Assembly (NCBI GenBank): GCA_032718475.1
Contig: JAUCBJ010001392.1
Coordinates: 10,001-74,000 of the forward strand
Direction: 5' to 3'
DNA from: Nemertoderma westbladi
Taxonomy: Eukaryota; Xenacoelomorpha; Nemertodermatida; Nemertodermatidae
Length of the DNA stretch: 64,000 nucleotides
Made by a program: the position numbers and the translations under genes. A model generated the notes under the pieces. It ran no database searches. It was not told the origin of the DNA and worked only from the letters and a program-made list of their open reading frames with translations. Positions 19,480-31,204 of this stretch are shown here, in pieces; the first letter of the stretch is position 1, and every line of letters starts with the position of its first letter.

Positions 19480-20154
19480 CTATTTCGGCCCGCGCATTAT
19501 CCGCTGACGGCTGTGGAGCACTCTCTGCCCCCCCCCCCTTTCGCCGCTAACTCGCTGTTGTGGGGCCCTTGTAGCCCCCCCCCCCCACTCGCCACATCTA
19601 ACTTCGCTATCCCTCACCCCGCTACTATATCCCTCTCTAGTCGACACATCAACCCTACCGCGGTCGGGCCTATTCACCCCCGCCTCCTCCTCTGCTATTG
19701 CGTGGCCTACCAGGCCCTCTACTCCCTGCCTACCAACTACGTGGCCTACCAGGCCCTCCCTGGGTCTGTCCAACCCAGCCACTCCCTGCCTATCAACTAC
19801 GTGGCCTACCAGGCCCTCACCGGGTCTATCCAACCCAGCCGCTCCCTGCCTACCAACTACGTGGCCTACCAGGCCCTCACTGGGTCTACCCAACCCAGCT
19901 GCTCCCTGCCCACCAACTACGTGGCCTACCAGGCCCTCTCTGGGTTGGCTCAATCCCGCCACTTCCGAGCTACCAATTGTACGGCCTACCAGGCCCCCGT
20001 CTGCCTGGCCATACACGCCCGACGTGTTCATGTTAATAGCACCCATATTGGAAACGGAATTAATTTGTTCGTTTGAAACAAAATCATTTGAATTATTTTG
20101 TAAATTCGGGCTTGGATCATTATTTAAATTATTTGAATTATTTTGCACGTTCAA
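19480..20154 (-). pseudogene. Element A gag segment with 20-residue repeats, out of frame
   Basis: An open minus frame carrying four to five copies of a 20-residue repeat (GLVGHVVGRQGAAGLDRPGE-like), preceded by an Asn-rich stretch. The frame ends shortly after G-runs at 19526-19535 and 19571-19584. It differs in phase from the pol frame at 19420, so it is read as part of the same gag broken by homopolymer length changes. No fold or function is recognised for the Gly/Val repeat. Confidence 0.6.
19725..19985. repeat. 60-bp coding minisatellite in element A gag
   Basis: The units 19741-19800, 19801-19860, 19861-19920 and 19921-19980 are near-identical and start GTGGCCTACCAGGCCCT. The unit length is a multiple of three and encodes the 20-residue repeat on the minus strand. 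A partial unit lies on each side. Confidence 0.95.
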
Positions 20155-20273
20155 ATTGAAATTATTATTTGTACTTAAATTTAAATTACTGCTACTAGGT
20201 AAAGCATTATTTGCTGCAATAAAGGTTTGGTTAGAGTTATCCCATACGGTACTATTAATATTAACGACGTCTA

Positions 20274-21994
20274 CTATAGCATTATTATTACCCCCCCCCC
20301 CCCCCCGCCCTTACGGTCACACCAGTCTTGGGTCTGTCGTGCGGTCCCTGTAAGTGGGGTATTAATAAATGTATCCACGGCCCCTGGCTCCTCGAAAATA
20401 CTCGAGCTAGCCCCACTCTCAGACGCCCCTACTCGCGCCAATTCCCGTTCGCGCGTATGTACAGCTTTGTACCCTGCAAGCTCACCTTGACGTTTCTCTA
20501 GTTCCTTTTGCTCACACTCCTTCCTTGCCATTCTCTCCTTACACTCCCGTGCGTCCCGTTCGGCCAATTCCAACTCTCTTCTAGCCCCCTCCCTTCGTCT
20601 CGCCTCACGCTCCCTGCGTTCGTTTTCCTCTCTCTTCTCGCGCTCTCTGCATTCGTTTTCCCTTCTCCCCTCGCACTCTCTGCACTTGTTTTCCTCTTTC
20701 GCCTCACGTTCCCTACGTTCCGCCTCACGCTCTTCACGCTCATTTTTCTCTCTCACCTCGCGTTCCCTACGTTCCGCCTCACGCTCTTTGCGCTCAGTTT
20801 TCTCTCTCGCCCCGCGCTCCCTACGTTCCGCCTCACGCTCTTTGCGCTCATTTTTCTCTCTCACCTCGCGTTCCCTACGTTCCGCCTCACGCTCTCCTTG
20901 TTCCTTCCTCCCTACTTCCTCACACTCCCTAAGGCTTCTCGCGGCCCTTTCGGCCCTCTCTCCGGTTTCCTTAATCAACGCCATTTCCCTCTCTAACAGC
21001 ACTCTCCCCTCCTCTAACCGTCTACCTACTTCCCTTTGACCTTGCTCTATTAAATCGAGACGGTACGCGGCATTTATCTCTCTCACCCGTCTTTCTTTCA
21101 CGGAGGATGTAGCAGACTTATCGGTTGCAACGGATTCCCTCCGCCTCCCCGTCCTACTAACCTTCCCCCGCCTCCCGGAACTTCCTCCGACCGACGAGGC
21201 TGAATCCTCGGGGTTAACCTCGGATTCGTCCTCCTCAGGTCTCTCCCAACCCACTAATTTTACTCCCCGGGCATCGACTAAGTACGGCCCTACGTACAAT
21301 ACGCTAGGTTCTATACCCCCATACCGCCATAAGTCATACAGTTCCTCGGCAACCCCTCTCGCTCTCTCCTCGGCCAGTCCTCTTTGCCCGAAGCGCATTA
21401 GATAATAAAAGTGTCTATTCGACTCACCTAGTCCTCTCTTTAGTTTTACCTTGTCTATCGTCGCCCCTCCTCTGGCCTCCTTTAATAGTCTCCGGGTCGC
21501 GTTGTAAGCCCGTCGAAGTCGATCAGAAACCCCGACGTCCTCGTCGCCGACCTCTCGTCCGTCTCTCCGGGTCCGGCGTCGTACCGTCGGCCCCACCGTC
21601 GCCGTTTCGGTGGGCCGCTCGTCGCTCTCGGCCCGTGGCTGGCCGGCGACATCGGTACCGACATCTCCTCCGTCTCTTCGGGTCCGGCGTCGTACCGTCG
21701 GCCCCACCGTCGCCGTTTCGGTGGGCCGCTCGTCACCCTCGGCCTGTGGCTGGCCGGCACATCGGTACGTCGACCCACGTCTCGTGTCGACTCGTCTCCG
21801 TCTCCCTCCGTCTCGCTCTCTCCTTCTCTTGGCTCGATCTCGGGTTCCAGGCGGCCCCCCTCATCCTGGACTGCCGGATGACCCGTTACCGATGGGTCCG
21901 GCGTTGTGGGCCTGTACCGCCTGGTTGCGGCCTCGCGGATCGTTAATTCTTCGTCCGGGGTCCGCGTCGGCGTTGTCTCTCCCGACTGGCTCAT
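20274..21994 (-). pseudogene. Element A gag N-terminus with coiled coil, frameshifted
   Basis: Starts at ATG 21994 (MSQSGETTPTRTPDEE). The frame to 21482 and the frame 21707-20274 overlap in a two-copy ~113-bp tandem repeat (about 21550-21775) that encodes PPKRRRWGRRYDAGP in one phase, so a frameshift lies there. The main part has LRRAYNATRRLLKEARGG, a globular piece near HFYYLMRFGQRGLAEER, then a ~200-residue Glu/Arg coiled coil of EREAERREREVREK repeats. It ends in a run of glycines encoded by a C16 tract at 20291-20306, after which the phase changes again. Homopolymer slippage, real or from sequencing, would explain the three phases. Confidence 0.65.
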
Positions 21995-23057
21995 CTCGCT
22001 TGGTGATTGGTGGCTGGTGGTTTAGCTGGCTAGGGGAACAGCTCGGATTTAATTACTGTGACGGGATCCAGGAAGGATCCCGGTTTATCCGGTTGTTTAG
22101 TTCACGCGTCCCCGCCGTGTGTATGAAAGGTAAAAGGAGTTCGTGTCGTTCGTTGTATATAATAACTGATATAGATATAGGGTATATAGATATAGGTATA
22201 TGGATAATGTTGTCGTATACAGAAGGCGGGATACGGTAATTAAAGTCCCGGTCCTTCCCTAGCTAAACTAACTAACCTAACTAGCACCAATATGATACTG
22301 AGTTAACTGAACTGAAATGATTACTGCCAAGTGGCTATATTGCACGGTTGGCCTTGTTACTCTACCTAATCGATGCCTTTCCCCCCTCTGATTGGTTGAT
22401 ACCCTTGTTGGCGCCCTTTGGAGTGTTCCCGTTCACTCCACCTGTTCTCTCTGGGTTAGGGGTTTGGCCCCTGACCCTCATTGTGTTTCTCCTTCCCATT
22501 TTGTTGGGGTGGCACGAGTTGGTGATTACCCAATCTCGTGGCCCCCAATATTGCTTATCGGCTTAACTTTATGGGGTGTTAGCGGGATTGAATAAGCTAA
22601 CAATAAATATAGTGTTTAACAGAAAAACACAACAACATAATATTATAATATGTATGAAATGCGATACTCGTATAGAAAAATAGTTTGGTATCGAACCCAT
22701 TTAACTAACAGGCTGTTAATAGCCGCCGACTGACCTAAACTTCCCACTTTCTATCAATAATTTAGTTATAGAAAGGGCTAAAGAAAGCGAAAGCAATACT
22801 TACCTGCATTGTGTTTTCTACAAATGTTAGTGAGAAAAATTGATTTTTCAGATGATAATATTTACTTCCCCAGATGTAAAATATAACAGATTTTATACAT
22901 CGATATTTATTTATTGTTTCAAAAGTAATTCCTGTTAAAATATACGGAGGAAATTCTAACGAAACAATTTGGGATCAAATTTACAATAATATATAGCCAA
23001 CCCATAACCGGCCAAGGGGCCATGTAAAGTTTCTATTAGTTCTCGATTACAACTTAC
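21995..23057. other. Region upstream of element A gag; ABHD17 intron
   Basis: No gene. The 5' LTR and leader of element A should begin here, but no paired LTR is in the window to fix the boundary. A GATATA-rich stretch is at 22165-22210. From about 22600 the sequence is AT-rich and resembles ordinary intron sequence up to the ABHD17 splice donor. Confidence 0.4.
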
Positions 23058-23432
23058 CTAGCGAAGGCATCAAACCGCAATGTGCGTCTCATATCGGGGA
23101 AGGCGAGTCTCATCCCGCTCATTAACGGGGAGTGGAGGATGACGCCGGCGCATTCGTATCGGGACGCGAGATCCACGGTGGGCACTGTGCCGATACTCTG
23201 TCCGTAAAGGAGTATCGACTCGGGACTGATCCCGTAGCGACTCCGCAACGCTTGCCACGCCGCGTCGATGTCCGTGTACAGGTTGCGCTCGCTCGCCTTC
23301 CCTGTGGAGACTCCGTACCCGGAGTAGTCGTAACTAAATATGTTACAGTTCAGTCGCGTTCCCAAACCCACGTAGGTACTGCTCATCTGTCCGATATCAA
23401 CCGCGTTGCCATGGGAGAAGAGAATATTGTAG
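23058..23432 (-). CDS. ABHD17: ABHD17 depalmitoylase, coding exon 2
   Basis: Exon with an acceptor TTTTATTTCTCAG and a donor CTAG|GTAAGT on the minus strand. It reads [15 protein letters not shown], then [53 protein letters not shown] and [13 protein letters not shown]. This is the conserved core of ABHD17 (FAM108) serine hydrolases, which remove palmitate from membrane proteins such as N-Ras. HGN forms the oxyanion region and GQSIG holds the nucleophile Ser. The Asp and His of the triad belong to the next exon, which is not found down to position 1. The exon starts in phase with exon 1 through a split codon. Similarity to vertebrate ABHD17 is high, and no stops are present. Confidence 0.93.
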
Positions 23433-24507
23433 CTGAGAAATAAAAGTTACATCGTTGTGTTTATTTTATAATTATACAAACATTACATACGGTATACCTG
23501 TGCCCAGGGCCGTGTTTAGGGAGGGGGGGGGGGGGGGGGGGGCGCGCACCACGATCCCACAACTACCCCCCTTGCCCCTTATTTTTTCCAAAATATACTG
23601 TATAAAAAAAAAAACAAAAAAAAATTATTGCGAAAAACAGTAAACATTTTTGTAGCTTTGTGACATTATATTTTTTTTCACTTTCGATTCTTGCATTTTT
23701 TGATGAGATGTTGTTAGACTGACATACACAGGAACATGTTTTCTAGTGTTTACTCTACTTGTGTTTTACTATGTGTTTTCAGAATGTACTAAATAAAATA
23801 ATTAATAAAGGAAATTTCCTGATAATCCGAAAATGTAGAGGAAATTTCCGGGAAAATATATGGGAAATTTCCAAACATTTCCTACTAATATATTTACATC
23901 TACATTCAGGTTTCTTTGAAAGGTATCTGCAATAAATATATTGAAAAGTTAGGGTAATGAAAACGAGATAAAATGTGTCTTTCAGTATATTATAGTCTGT
24001 GAGAAGTGCTTGGCGCCGTATATGTGCAAACCCCATACAGTAGAACCCAGACCCTCCACCCCTGACCCGACCCCAGGCCACCCACCACTCTAAATCCGGC
24101 CCTGGTACCTGTACATTATACAGATTTCAGTATTTACTAACACTAACTAACATTTATATAAACAGTAAACACATTTATTGTACCACTAGCTGACTAGGGC
24201 TATTATTATATTGTTTAATACAGAAATAAATATAGGCCTAATGATTTAATATACTGGTAATTTATATTCATTTATAATTGATAATATAATCATAGGCAGT
24301 TAATATTGATATTTTAGTTCAGTCAATATAATATATGAGTATGGATGGTACTCATGAGCTGAGTATCCGTATTTACAACAACAAATAACTAATAATAAAG
24401 AGGCTGCTAGGACTAATTATTGCAAAATTTCAGTAGCCTAGCCCAGTGAGTGAGTGCAGGAGTGTCTAAGACTACAATTATTATGTAGGTTATTAATTAC
24501 AACCAAC
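23433..24507 (-). other. ABHD17 intron 1
   Basis: 1075 bp between donor CCCAG|GTTGGT at 24508/24507 and the acceptor at 23433. It is AT-rich and includes a pure G run of about 22 at 23521-23542 and a short unit of GGAAATTTCC repeats near 23810-23880. No other gene was seen. Confidence 0.75.
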
Positions 24508-24788
24508 CTGGGATTTGGACAACAGCGTACGAACATGCAGCTAATTTTGTTGCCACTCTTTGTTTTAATTATAAAGACTTCAATGCAATCGAGTTCGCGT
24601 TGAGTATATTGCCACTTGGCTTTCTTAGTTAGGTGTAGGTTGTAAGTGGGAGAGGTTCCTGCAATCTCGTCGCATTGGATATTGTAGGTGGGCTTTGGGG
24701 GGACGAACGCCAGCTTAGCCGCGATACGAGAAGGCCAGGGTGGACAGCAAAACAGGCTGCATATCTCACTGAACGATAACCCATTCAT
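24508..24788 (-). CDS. ABHD17: ABHD17 depalmitoylase, first coding exon
   Basis: ATG at 24788 gives MNGLSFSEICSLFCCPPWPS, then RIAAKLAFVPPKPTY, the Cys-rich N-terminus that ABHD17 proteins use for palmitoylation and membrane attachment. Later blocks are YNLHLTKKAKWQYTQREL and VRCCPNP, after which the frame reaches the donor GTTGGT. Joining to exon 2 keeps the frame (...[14 protein letters not shown]...). The order and spacing match the vertebrate proteins, apart from a shorter linker before the LHLT block. The promoter should lie at 24789 and above; no TATA box is evident. Confidence 0.92.
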
Positions 24789-25630
24789 AACTAGTATAAG
24801 TAGACGATTGGTTTGTTGCGTACAAATTCTTAATTTTACTAATTAATTACAGTCACAAATATGTAACAGCGTACTAATTACTAAGTGTTCCAGAATGCGT
24901 AATTCTAATTTATTACACAACGGGTTGCACTAGTAACAGGGCAATTCCACCATTGATGTAATAGTCAGGTAGACAGAGGGGTCCACCGTGACTTTGGGTC
25001 ATCACGCATTTTTATTTGCTTAAACTTTAGTCGGACCTTAGAGTAATCAAAATCCGTCGGGTGCCACTTTGGCACCTTTGGGGAACTTTTTATAAAGCAC
25101 TTAACCTAAGTTTCCATAGCAACCGGCACACAAGGTTTTATTTTGAGATATCTGCGACCTTGCACCTATTGCCACAGCTCTTGTTAATTATTCTGAATAA
25201 GATTTCTAGAAGATTAGTTCCCATAGCAACATTATTAATCATACATTTTGGCCTTTGGGGTGTTTATTAAGATATGCCAACTATTAAACTTTAGATTATT
25301 TATTTAACTATTTATAAAAGCAAACAATTATATCATCACTGGGGGTTTATTAATCAAAGTTAGTTTTCATTTAATTAGATGAGTTTGTTTTCTCCTTTCA
25401 AATGCAAATTTTGACGTGTATCTATCCAACGATTGCAGAAAATAGGTACAGTAGATTCAATGTGCCATCATTCTTTACTGCGTACCTATCTGGGTATCTA
25501 TCCCAAATATTCTCCATTACTGGTATTACGAAAGTTAATCAATCAGCTAGAAGAGTTGTATGTTTATTAAATTATTTATTTAAACGGAACATTGCTTTAA
25601 ACATTGTATTTATTTTTACACCTTAAAGTG
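24789..25630. other. ABHD17 upstream region, no gene seen
   Basis: AT-rich sequence with no convincing frame. It would include the ABHD17 5' UTR and promoter, but no element was identified with confidence. Confidence 0.35.
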
Positions 25631-25639
25631 GTGCAGGTG

Positions 25640-25875
25640 CATATTGTGGTGCGGCTATAGAGCAGCCGCATCGATTGGCAGAACAGGCGCAGAACAATTA
25701 GAAGATATAGTTTTAAGGATCGAAATTGGGGCAATGGATGAGACGCCAGGATCCGGTATCAGTTTGTCATTGATCGCTATCCATCGGTCATTGATGGTTC
25801 CACCTTGGTGTAGTGGTTGCATTGAATTCACATCTCCTGTAGGTCGTGGGGGTTCGATCCTCAAATGGGCCAGGG
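25640..25875 (+). repeat. SINE-like element with tRNA-type promoter boxes
   Basis: An A-box-like TTGGTGTAGTGG at 25805-25816 and a B box GGTTCGATCC at 25851-25860, with spacing expected of a tRNA gene. The stems do not fold as a good tRNA. It is read as a tRNA-derived SINE head or tRNA pseudogene; the sequence before 25797 may be unrelated. Confidence 0.45.
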
Positions 25876-25961
25876 CAGCTTTCGTTTCGGCACGAATGCT
25901 TTAAAGGGACCAGCCAGGGCGCATCTCTGTTTTGCATCCTTAAATGGTAGCTAAATGAGTA

Positions 25962-27392
25962 CTAGAGTTTCCTCTGTGGAGTAAAGTTCTGGGGGACCGC
26001 ACTGGAAATAAGTCGCCAGACTTTGTGCGTAATCCCTGGCCTAGTGGCCGAAGAAAATTTACTTTTTACTTTACTTTTTATGTCTACTTTACTTTTTATC
26101 CAACCAAACTTGTTAACAGCCAACAGTGGAGGTGCAGGATCATCAGCAGCTCTCCACAAAAGAACTTGAAAACGAGCCCATTTTACATGTTGTACAGCGG
26201 CACTCTGTGTGGGGGGAAGGTTGAATACTTTAGGGTGTTGCTTCTTTATAGTGAATAGCCTATGTCGAAGTTCATTCAGAGTATCCGATATTCCACCACC
26301 ATAGAGGTGTATAATGAACGAGAGGCCTATTTGTAGCCATTCTTCTTCTGTAACATTTGGATCACAGAAAATCTGCAGGGATTCGTGCAACCTACACATC
26401 AATTTGATTGCGTTCTTTTTTCCCTTCCCATATGGATATGATACTGTATCGCAACCAGATAAAGCGTGTAAAGAAAGGAGACCAGCACACTGATTTCCGA
26501 GTTGGATAGCAGTGGTGTTGATATTTATGATTTTCCCATTAAATCTACGTATGGAGAGTTGAACAGTTGGTTGATAGAGCCAGAAGAAGAATACTGCTAG
26601 TACGAAAATGTCTGTATCATCTGTTGTTATTTGTATATGTCTGATGTTGTCATAATCAGATAACTTTAATATGTAACTAATAATAGTAACATCAGCTTCT
26701 TCATGTTCGAATATATTATTAGAGTCCCCAACAAGGTTTAATGATTTATGTGTTGTATAATTACACATCAATTGAATAAGATTTTGTTTATTGTTCACAG
26801 ACTTCATAATAGTGTCTCTGGAAGGTAGAATTGTTTCTAGTGATAGTTCATATTGTTGATAACTGTTGGATTTATTACGCTTTTCACTTTCTAAAGATTT
26901 AATGCTACCTGGAAAGTAACGATCAAATATTATATACGTTTCATGATGGTGTTCAGCTACTGTATCTGTATATTTGCTGCAGTAGGCATCACAAAAAGCG
27001 GCTACAGATAACTTGTTGGTCCAATTAATATGGTATAGCGAAGCATTTCCATCAACTAGTTCCAAATCAACAGGGGGGGGGGGGGGGGGGTTGGCCCCAT
27101 TTACTGCCAGAGAAACCAAATCAGTTTTCTTTCCAGAACGTAATTCACCATACTCATTGACTAGTGATGAAGGTTATGGGCATAGTTCATAGCTAAACAA
27201 TTCTAACAAATCAATATTGCGTTTCTGTGAGACAATCAGAAGTCTTGCGTATAATCTCTCCATATCATAGGTCTTGCAACCATGTTTGCCACTTGCGGGT
27301 TTCAAATCCATAGTTAAAACTGAGCGTGTTACTATCTGGTAGAAACCATTTGGGAGAGTTGATTTGAATGCCCTTGCCGACTCCAACCCCAA
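25962..27392 (-). pseudogene. Unknown multi-copy domain protein, decayed
   Basis: Two minus ORFs in the same frame (27392-27174 and 27119-25962) are separated by an in-frame TAA near 27177. Reading across the stop continues coding-like sequence. Conserved-looking blocks are FEHEEADVTIISYILK, ITTDDTDIFVLAVFFFW, GNQCAGLLSLHALSGCDTVS and LPPTQSAAVQHVKWAR. I recall a similar multi-copy family of hypothetical proteins in cnidarian and other invertebrate genomes, often near transposons. The spaced acidic residues (EEAD, DDTD, SGCD) could suit a PIN/FEN-like nuclease; that is inference. A run of about 20 G on the plus strand near 27071-27090 adds six prolines and is a likely indel site. The last ~30 residues look like read-through noncoding sequence. 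Confidence 0.6.
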
Positions 27393-28054
27393 CTTTACGG
27401 CATTATCGACATTGGAATGTATTCAAATGTATTCAAAATTGTTGGCAGAAAACGCCAACACCCAGGTTGAATCTCGGATAGATTAGCCCAGGTTGAATAG
27501 GGTTAAAGCCAAATGGATCCCTGCACTATTTTAATGTTCGAAGTATACTGATTCTATCACCGGCATCAAGATGCCGCCGCTTAGTGCCTTCCTCTTTATG
27601 TCGTCTTAAATCACCTTCAAGATTTTAATCATCATCCACTAACCCAGAATCAAACATGTTATCCACACCCAAGGCAAACATATTGCATATGTGGTGGGAT
27701 AACACGCAAATGGTCGACTGTTCTTGGGACAGACTTTTCCCCTTCAATCCACCAAGTGACTTCGCCTTTCTTATGTTTTTACTTTTTGCTTATTCTGGAA
27801 TATTTTAGAAATTTGAATTTAGCTAAATTCATTTTCAACACAACTAAAACTGCTACCAACCATAAAAAAATACTAGCTATGTAAAATACAAAACAAGTTA
27901 CATAATATTATTTTTTGATTTTATGAATAAATGTGCCGCTGTGTGCTACCATAAAAAATACTAGCTATGTCAATTTCAATAAATAAGACTAATGACCAAT
28001 AAAGTGTGTGTGTAAACCAAGTCAAATTACAAGGCGGTAGGCAATATAAACACG
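27393..28054. other. No gene seen
   Basis: AT-rich sequence upstream of the unknown-domain pseudogene. No open frame or repeat of note was seen. Confidence 0.3.
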
Positions 28055-29047
28055 TTCGTGGGGACTTCGCGCAGCACGAGAGTGCATGCATACGTACAAA
28101 TTTTGGTTTAATTTAATCTGCAATTGCCCGACTTATTTCGGTTTTTATAAAAAGTCTGAACTGCAATTGCCCGACTTATTTCGGTTTTTATAAAAAGTCT
28201 GAAACCACCGGTACCGACTGACCTATTTTTAGTAACTTCAGATACTTTCCAAACTTTTAATGGACTGCATACGTACAAGTTTGGTTTAATTCATCATTTG
28301 ATTGAACGACTTATTTCAGTTTTTATCAAAAGTCTGAAACTACCGGTACCGAGTGTCCGACAGTCTTATTTTGATAAAAACTCAGATTATTTCTAAATTT
28401 CTAATAGACTGCATGCATAATGTAATAAAAGTTGGTTTAATTCTAGTAATTATTGTTGGCTTTAAAAAAATTTAATATAAAAAACGTGCAAAATAAGTTT
28501 CGCCAGAGATATGATTCGAACCAGCGCGAGAAGATCCATTGGATGGATAGTCCAACGCCTTATCCACTCAGCCAACTTAAAGTTTTATACGACAATTTCA
28601 TAATCACTACTGATAAGTACAACAGTAGGCCTAGCGTACCGGTAGGCCTATGTCATTACTTCGGAGTCTCTAGCGGATCCCCAATTAAATGTCTTAACTT
28701 TTCAATTTCGTAAAAGATAGACTTCATAATTCTCTACAAGCAACCAAAATTTCAGCTCAGGAAAATGAGGCGTTCCCGAGAAATTTAACATTTTCTAAAA
28801 ACCACATAATCTGTCGTAGCTGACGTCAGACTGCATGATTTTTCACCAAACTTTACAAACTTTCTAAACTTTCTCTCTACTACTTACCTACTAAGTTTGG
28901 TTCAATTCCGAACGAGCGATGCCGAGAAATTCGCGTTCAAACATTTACCAGACAGACGGACGGACGGACAGACAGACAGACGGACATGCCCCATTTGCCC
29001 TATATGAACCGTATGCCAAGGCTCGCCGACTACGTGTCTCGCCCCAC
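28055..29047 (-). mobile_element. GTGGGG-ended dispersed repeat, copy 1
   Basis: Begins TTCGTGGGGACTTCGCGCAG and ends CTCGCCCCAC, the reverse-complement layout of the copies at 52178-52768 and 56415-58164. Inside are three imperfect ~150-180 bp tandem units starting GCATACGTAC or GCATGCAT (28086, 28267, 28408), a tRNA-Ser-like segment, and a (GACA/GACG)n run at 28950-28985. No transposase frame was found, so it is non-autonomous. Confidence 0.5.
28501..28576 (-). tRNA. tRNA-Ser-like pseudogene or SINE head
   Basis: On the minus strand the D-arm region TGGCTGAGTGGATAAGGCG and the T-arm GGTTCGAATC sit at tRNA spacing, and TTGGACTATCCATCCAA forms a perfect anticodon stem. The pattern is closest to tRNA-Ser, including a short extra arm, but the loop gives ATC instead of a serine anticodon, and the T and acceptor stems do not pair. 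It is not a functional tRNA. Confidence 0.45.
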
Positions 29048-29049
29048 AA

Positions 29050-31200
29050 AGCGGTTAACGAAACGGCAGTGAAAACGAGCATAGGCGTAGGCCTACATAC
29101 CGTTAAAAGATTTACAAAATATGGGTAATCAAAGCTTTCATATCATAGCTAAGTATATATACTGCAATTACAGTACATTCAGATCTAAACATATACAGAT
29201 ATACGTAGTTGTTCTAGAACATTCGCAATGTTCGCAACTTTCGCAACATGAAGTACGAAGGCCTCTCCTGGGTACATCTAGGGCTTCCTAACTAACCCGA
29301 TTCCTGCCCCCCTAATACTACAAAATAGAGACAAAATCTGGATTGTCAGCCCCCTAATTACTGTACCAGCGAGCTGTCTCCACTTCACACCGCTAACTGC
29401 CCGACCGCAACGGTGACCCCCCGCCAGCGTTGCTCGCCTTTGAATCCTCCGCACTCCCTTCGTCGCCAACCCCCCGATGCGCCCGCCGCGCCTACCGGTA
29501 CCTTAGCCCCCCATCTAATGGGTAGCTACCGTAACGGCGCATGCAATCACAAAGTCTGATAGTCTAAGAAAATCCCTTGGGATTATTACATCGAAAAGAA
29601 TTACATAGAACCATTTACTAAAGGGTAGAAATCATAGTTCCAATTGTAATTAACAGCAATCATTTGGGATTGATTGAGAAACACACCAAGAAATCAGTGG
29701 AGATTACAAATTAGCGAATTATTGCAAGAAATAAGGCAGAAATACGCAAAATACAGAAAATTACCGAATTACGAATTAGTCAAGCAATAATTAACAAGAA
29801 TTACTGAGAATTACTGAAAATTACAAAGCACATACCGGAAATACCGCCTATTTATAGGTGATTCATGGAGGATGACGCAATTGTTCTCTCATTGGCTCCC
29901 CAAATCCGTGCCACCATTAGACCAACCTGGAAGCAGCTAGGCCAATAAGGAAGCCGGATTGTGAACCTATCGCTCCCGAAATCACAAATTATTACCATAT
30001 ATGGTAATTTTGGCGATGCTTAATTTAGCGGCACTAATAATATGATACATAGAAATTAATTTAGCGCAATTATAAAGAAAATTAAGACCAATGCATAGCT
30101 AGCCCTATTGAGGCTAATAACAGCAAGCTCATATCCAGGGTCCAACAGGAAACTTGCTACCCTGGAACTATTTACTTATATCCTATTACAAAATGACTTA
30201 GGTAGGACTACATACTATACAAAATGGATAAATTCAAATATATGGGCGTTTTATTTTCCTTATCTAAATATGATTGCGCGTCTTTATGGCTTATCTAAAT
30301 AATTATACTGTATAACAGCTAACGTAGGTACAGCGCCATATATCGTAACACCGCTCCAAGGGAAATCAAGCAATGTTTCCCTCCAATTGTAGAAGAATAT
30401 AGGGCGATGTAAATAAACAAAACAAAATTCACTTTCAAATAATCTAAATAACTTGGTACTATAATAATTCTACTATTTACAAATATTGCCATAGATATTG
30501 CATAATGAATTTACATACAAATTAAATTTACAAAAATATTATCTCTCTCAATGTTTAACGATTACTACATACAAATTAAATTTACAAAAATACTGCTTTC
30601 ATATATAAAACTTGCTAGGGTAGGTGAAAGGAGTAAGCCAAACCCGCAGGTTTGTCTCCCCAATCACCTCCTTCGCCTCTCTCATAATATAAATCCAAAT
30701 CGGTACGACTAGTATATATGAGTCCAATCGGATATTTCTAAAATGCTACAATATAAATCAGAGCGACGATGATGTATGAGTCTGTCGCTCCATGATACGC
30801 TTGCATTACCGACCCGCTCCTGGGTTCTTCGCGCTCGCTCCTCTTTTTCGTCCCCTTCCCAGATACACCAGTCTCCCTCCTGTCGACTCTGTTGACGTTG
30901 TCCGTGAGGCGTCACTCCCCGGAACCGGCGACGATTTTGCCTGAGCCCCGACTGACTCCCGGCTAGTACTTCTCCCTCGGCCTCGTCCCAACTGTCGTGC
31001 TCCTGTGGTCGCTTCCGCCAACTCTTCCTTCTGCAGTTGCACTCGCGCTTTCTCGGATGCTCCCTGCGCCTTGCGCTGCAACCGTTGTGCCTCTATAATA
31101 GAATGATAGTGATCATCCTTGACTTGACGCTTGTCTTGGACCTCTCCTCCTGGTTCTTGCCGCGAGCCTTGAGCTCCAGCGGTCAGCTAGTCAGGTCAGG
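29050..31200. other. Mostly noncoding; possible minus-strand gag-like remnant at 30806-31190
   Basis: No host gene was recognised. At 31190-30806 an open minus frame is Gln/Lys/Glu-rich and then Gly/Arg/Ser-rich (QLGRGRGRSTS), similar in style to the end of a retroelement gag, but no domain identifies it. A short repeat, ACATACAAATTAAATTTACA, occurs at about 30512 and 30569. The stretch at 29260-29510 is GC-rich without a convincing frame. Confidence 0.3.
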
Positions 31201-31204
31201 TATT

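Noticed and set aside
20508-21039. Plus-strand frames rich in Leu/Ser/Phe
   Set aside because: They are the antisense reading of the Glu/Arg coiled-coil repeats of element A gag.
28501-28576. Functional tRNA-Ser gene
   Set aside because: The anticodon position reads ATC, and the T and acceptor stems do not pair.
30709-31081. Independent gene on the minus strand
   Set aside because: Only a low-complexity Gln/Arg/Gly-rich frame; at best a retroelement gag remnant, kept as a note.
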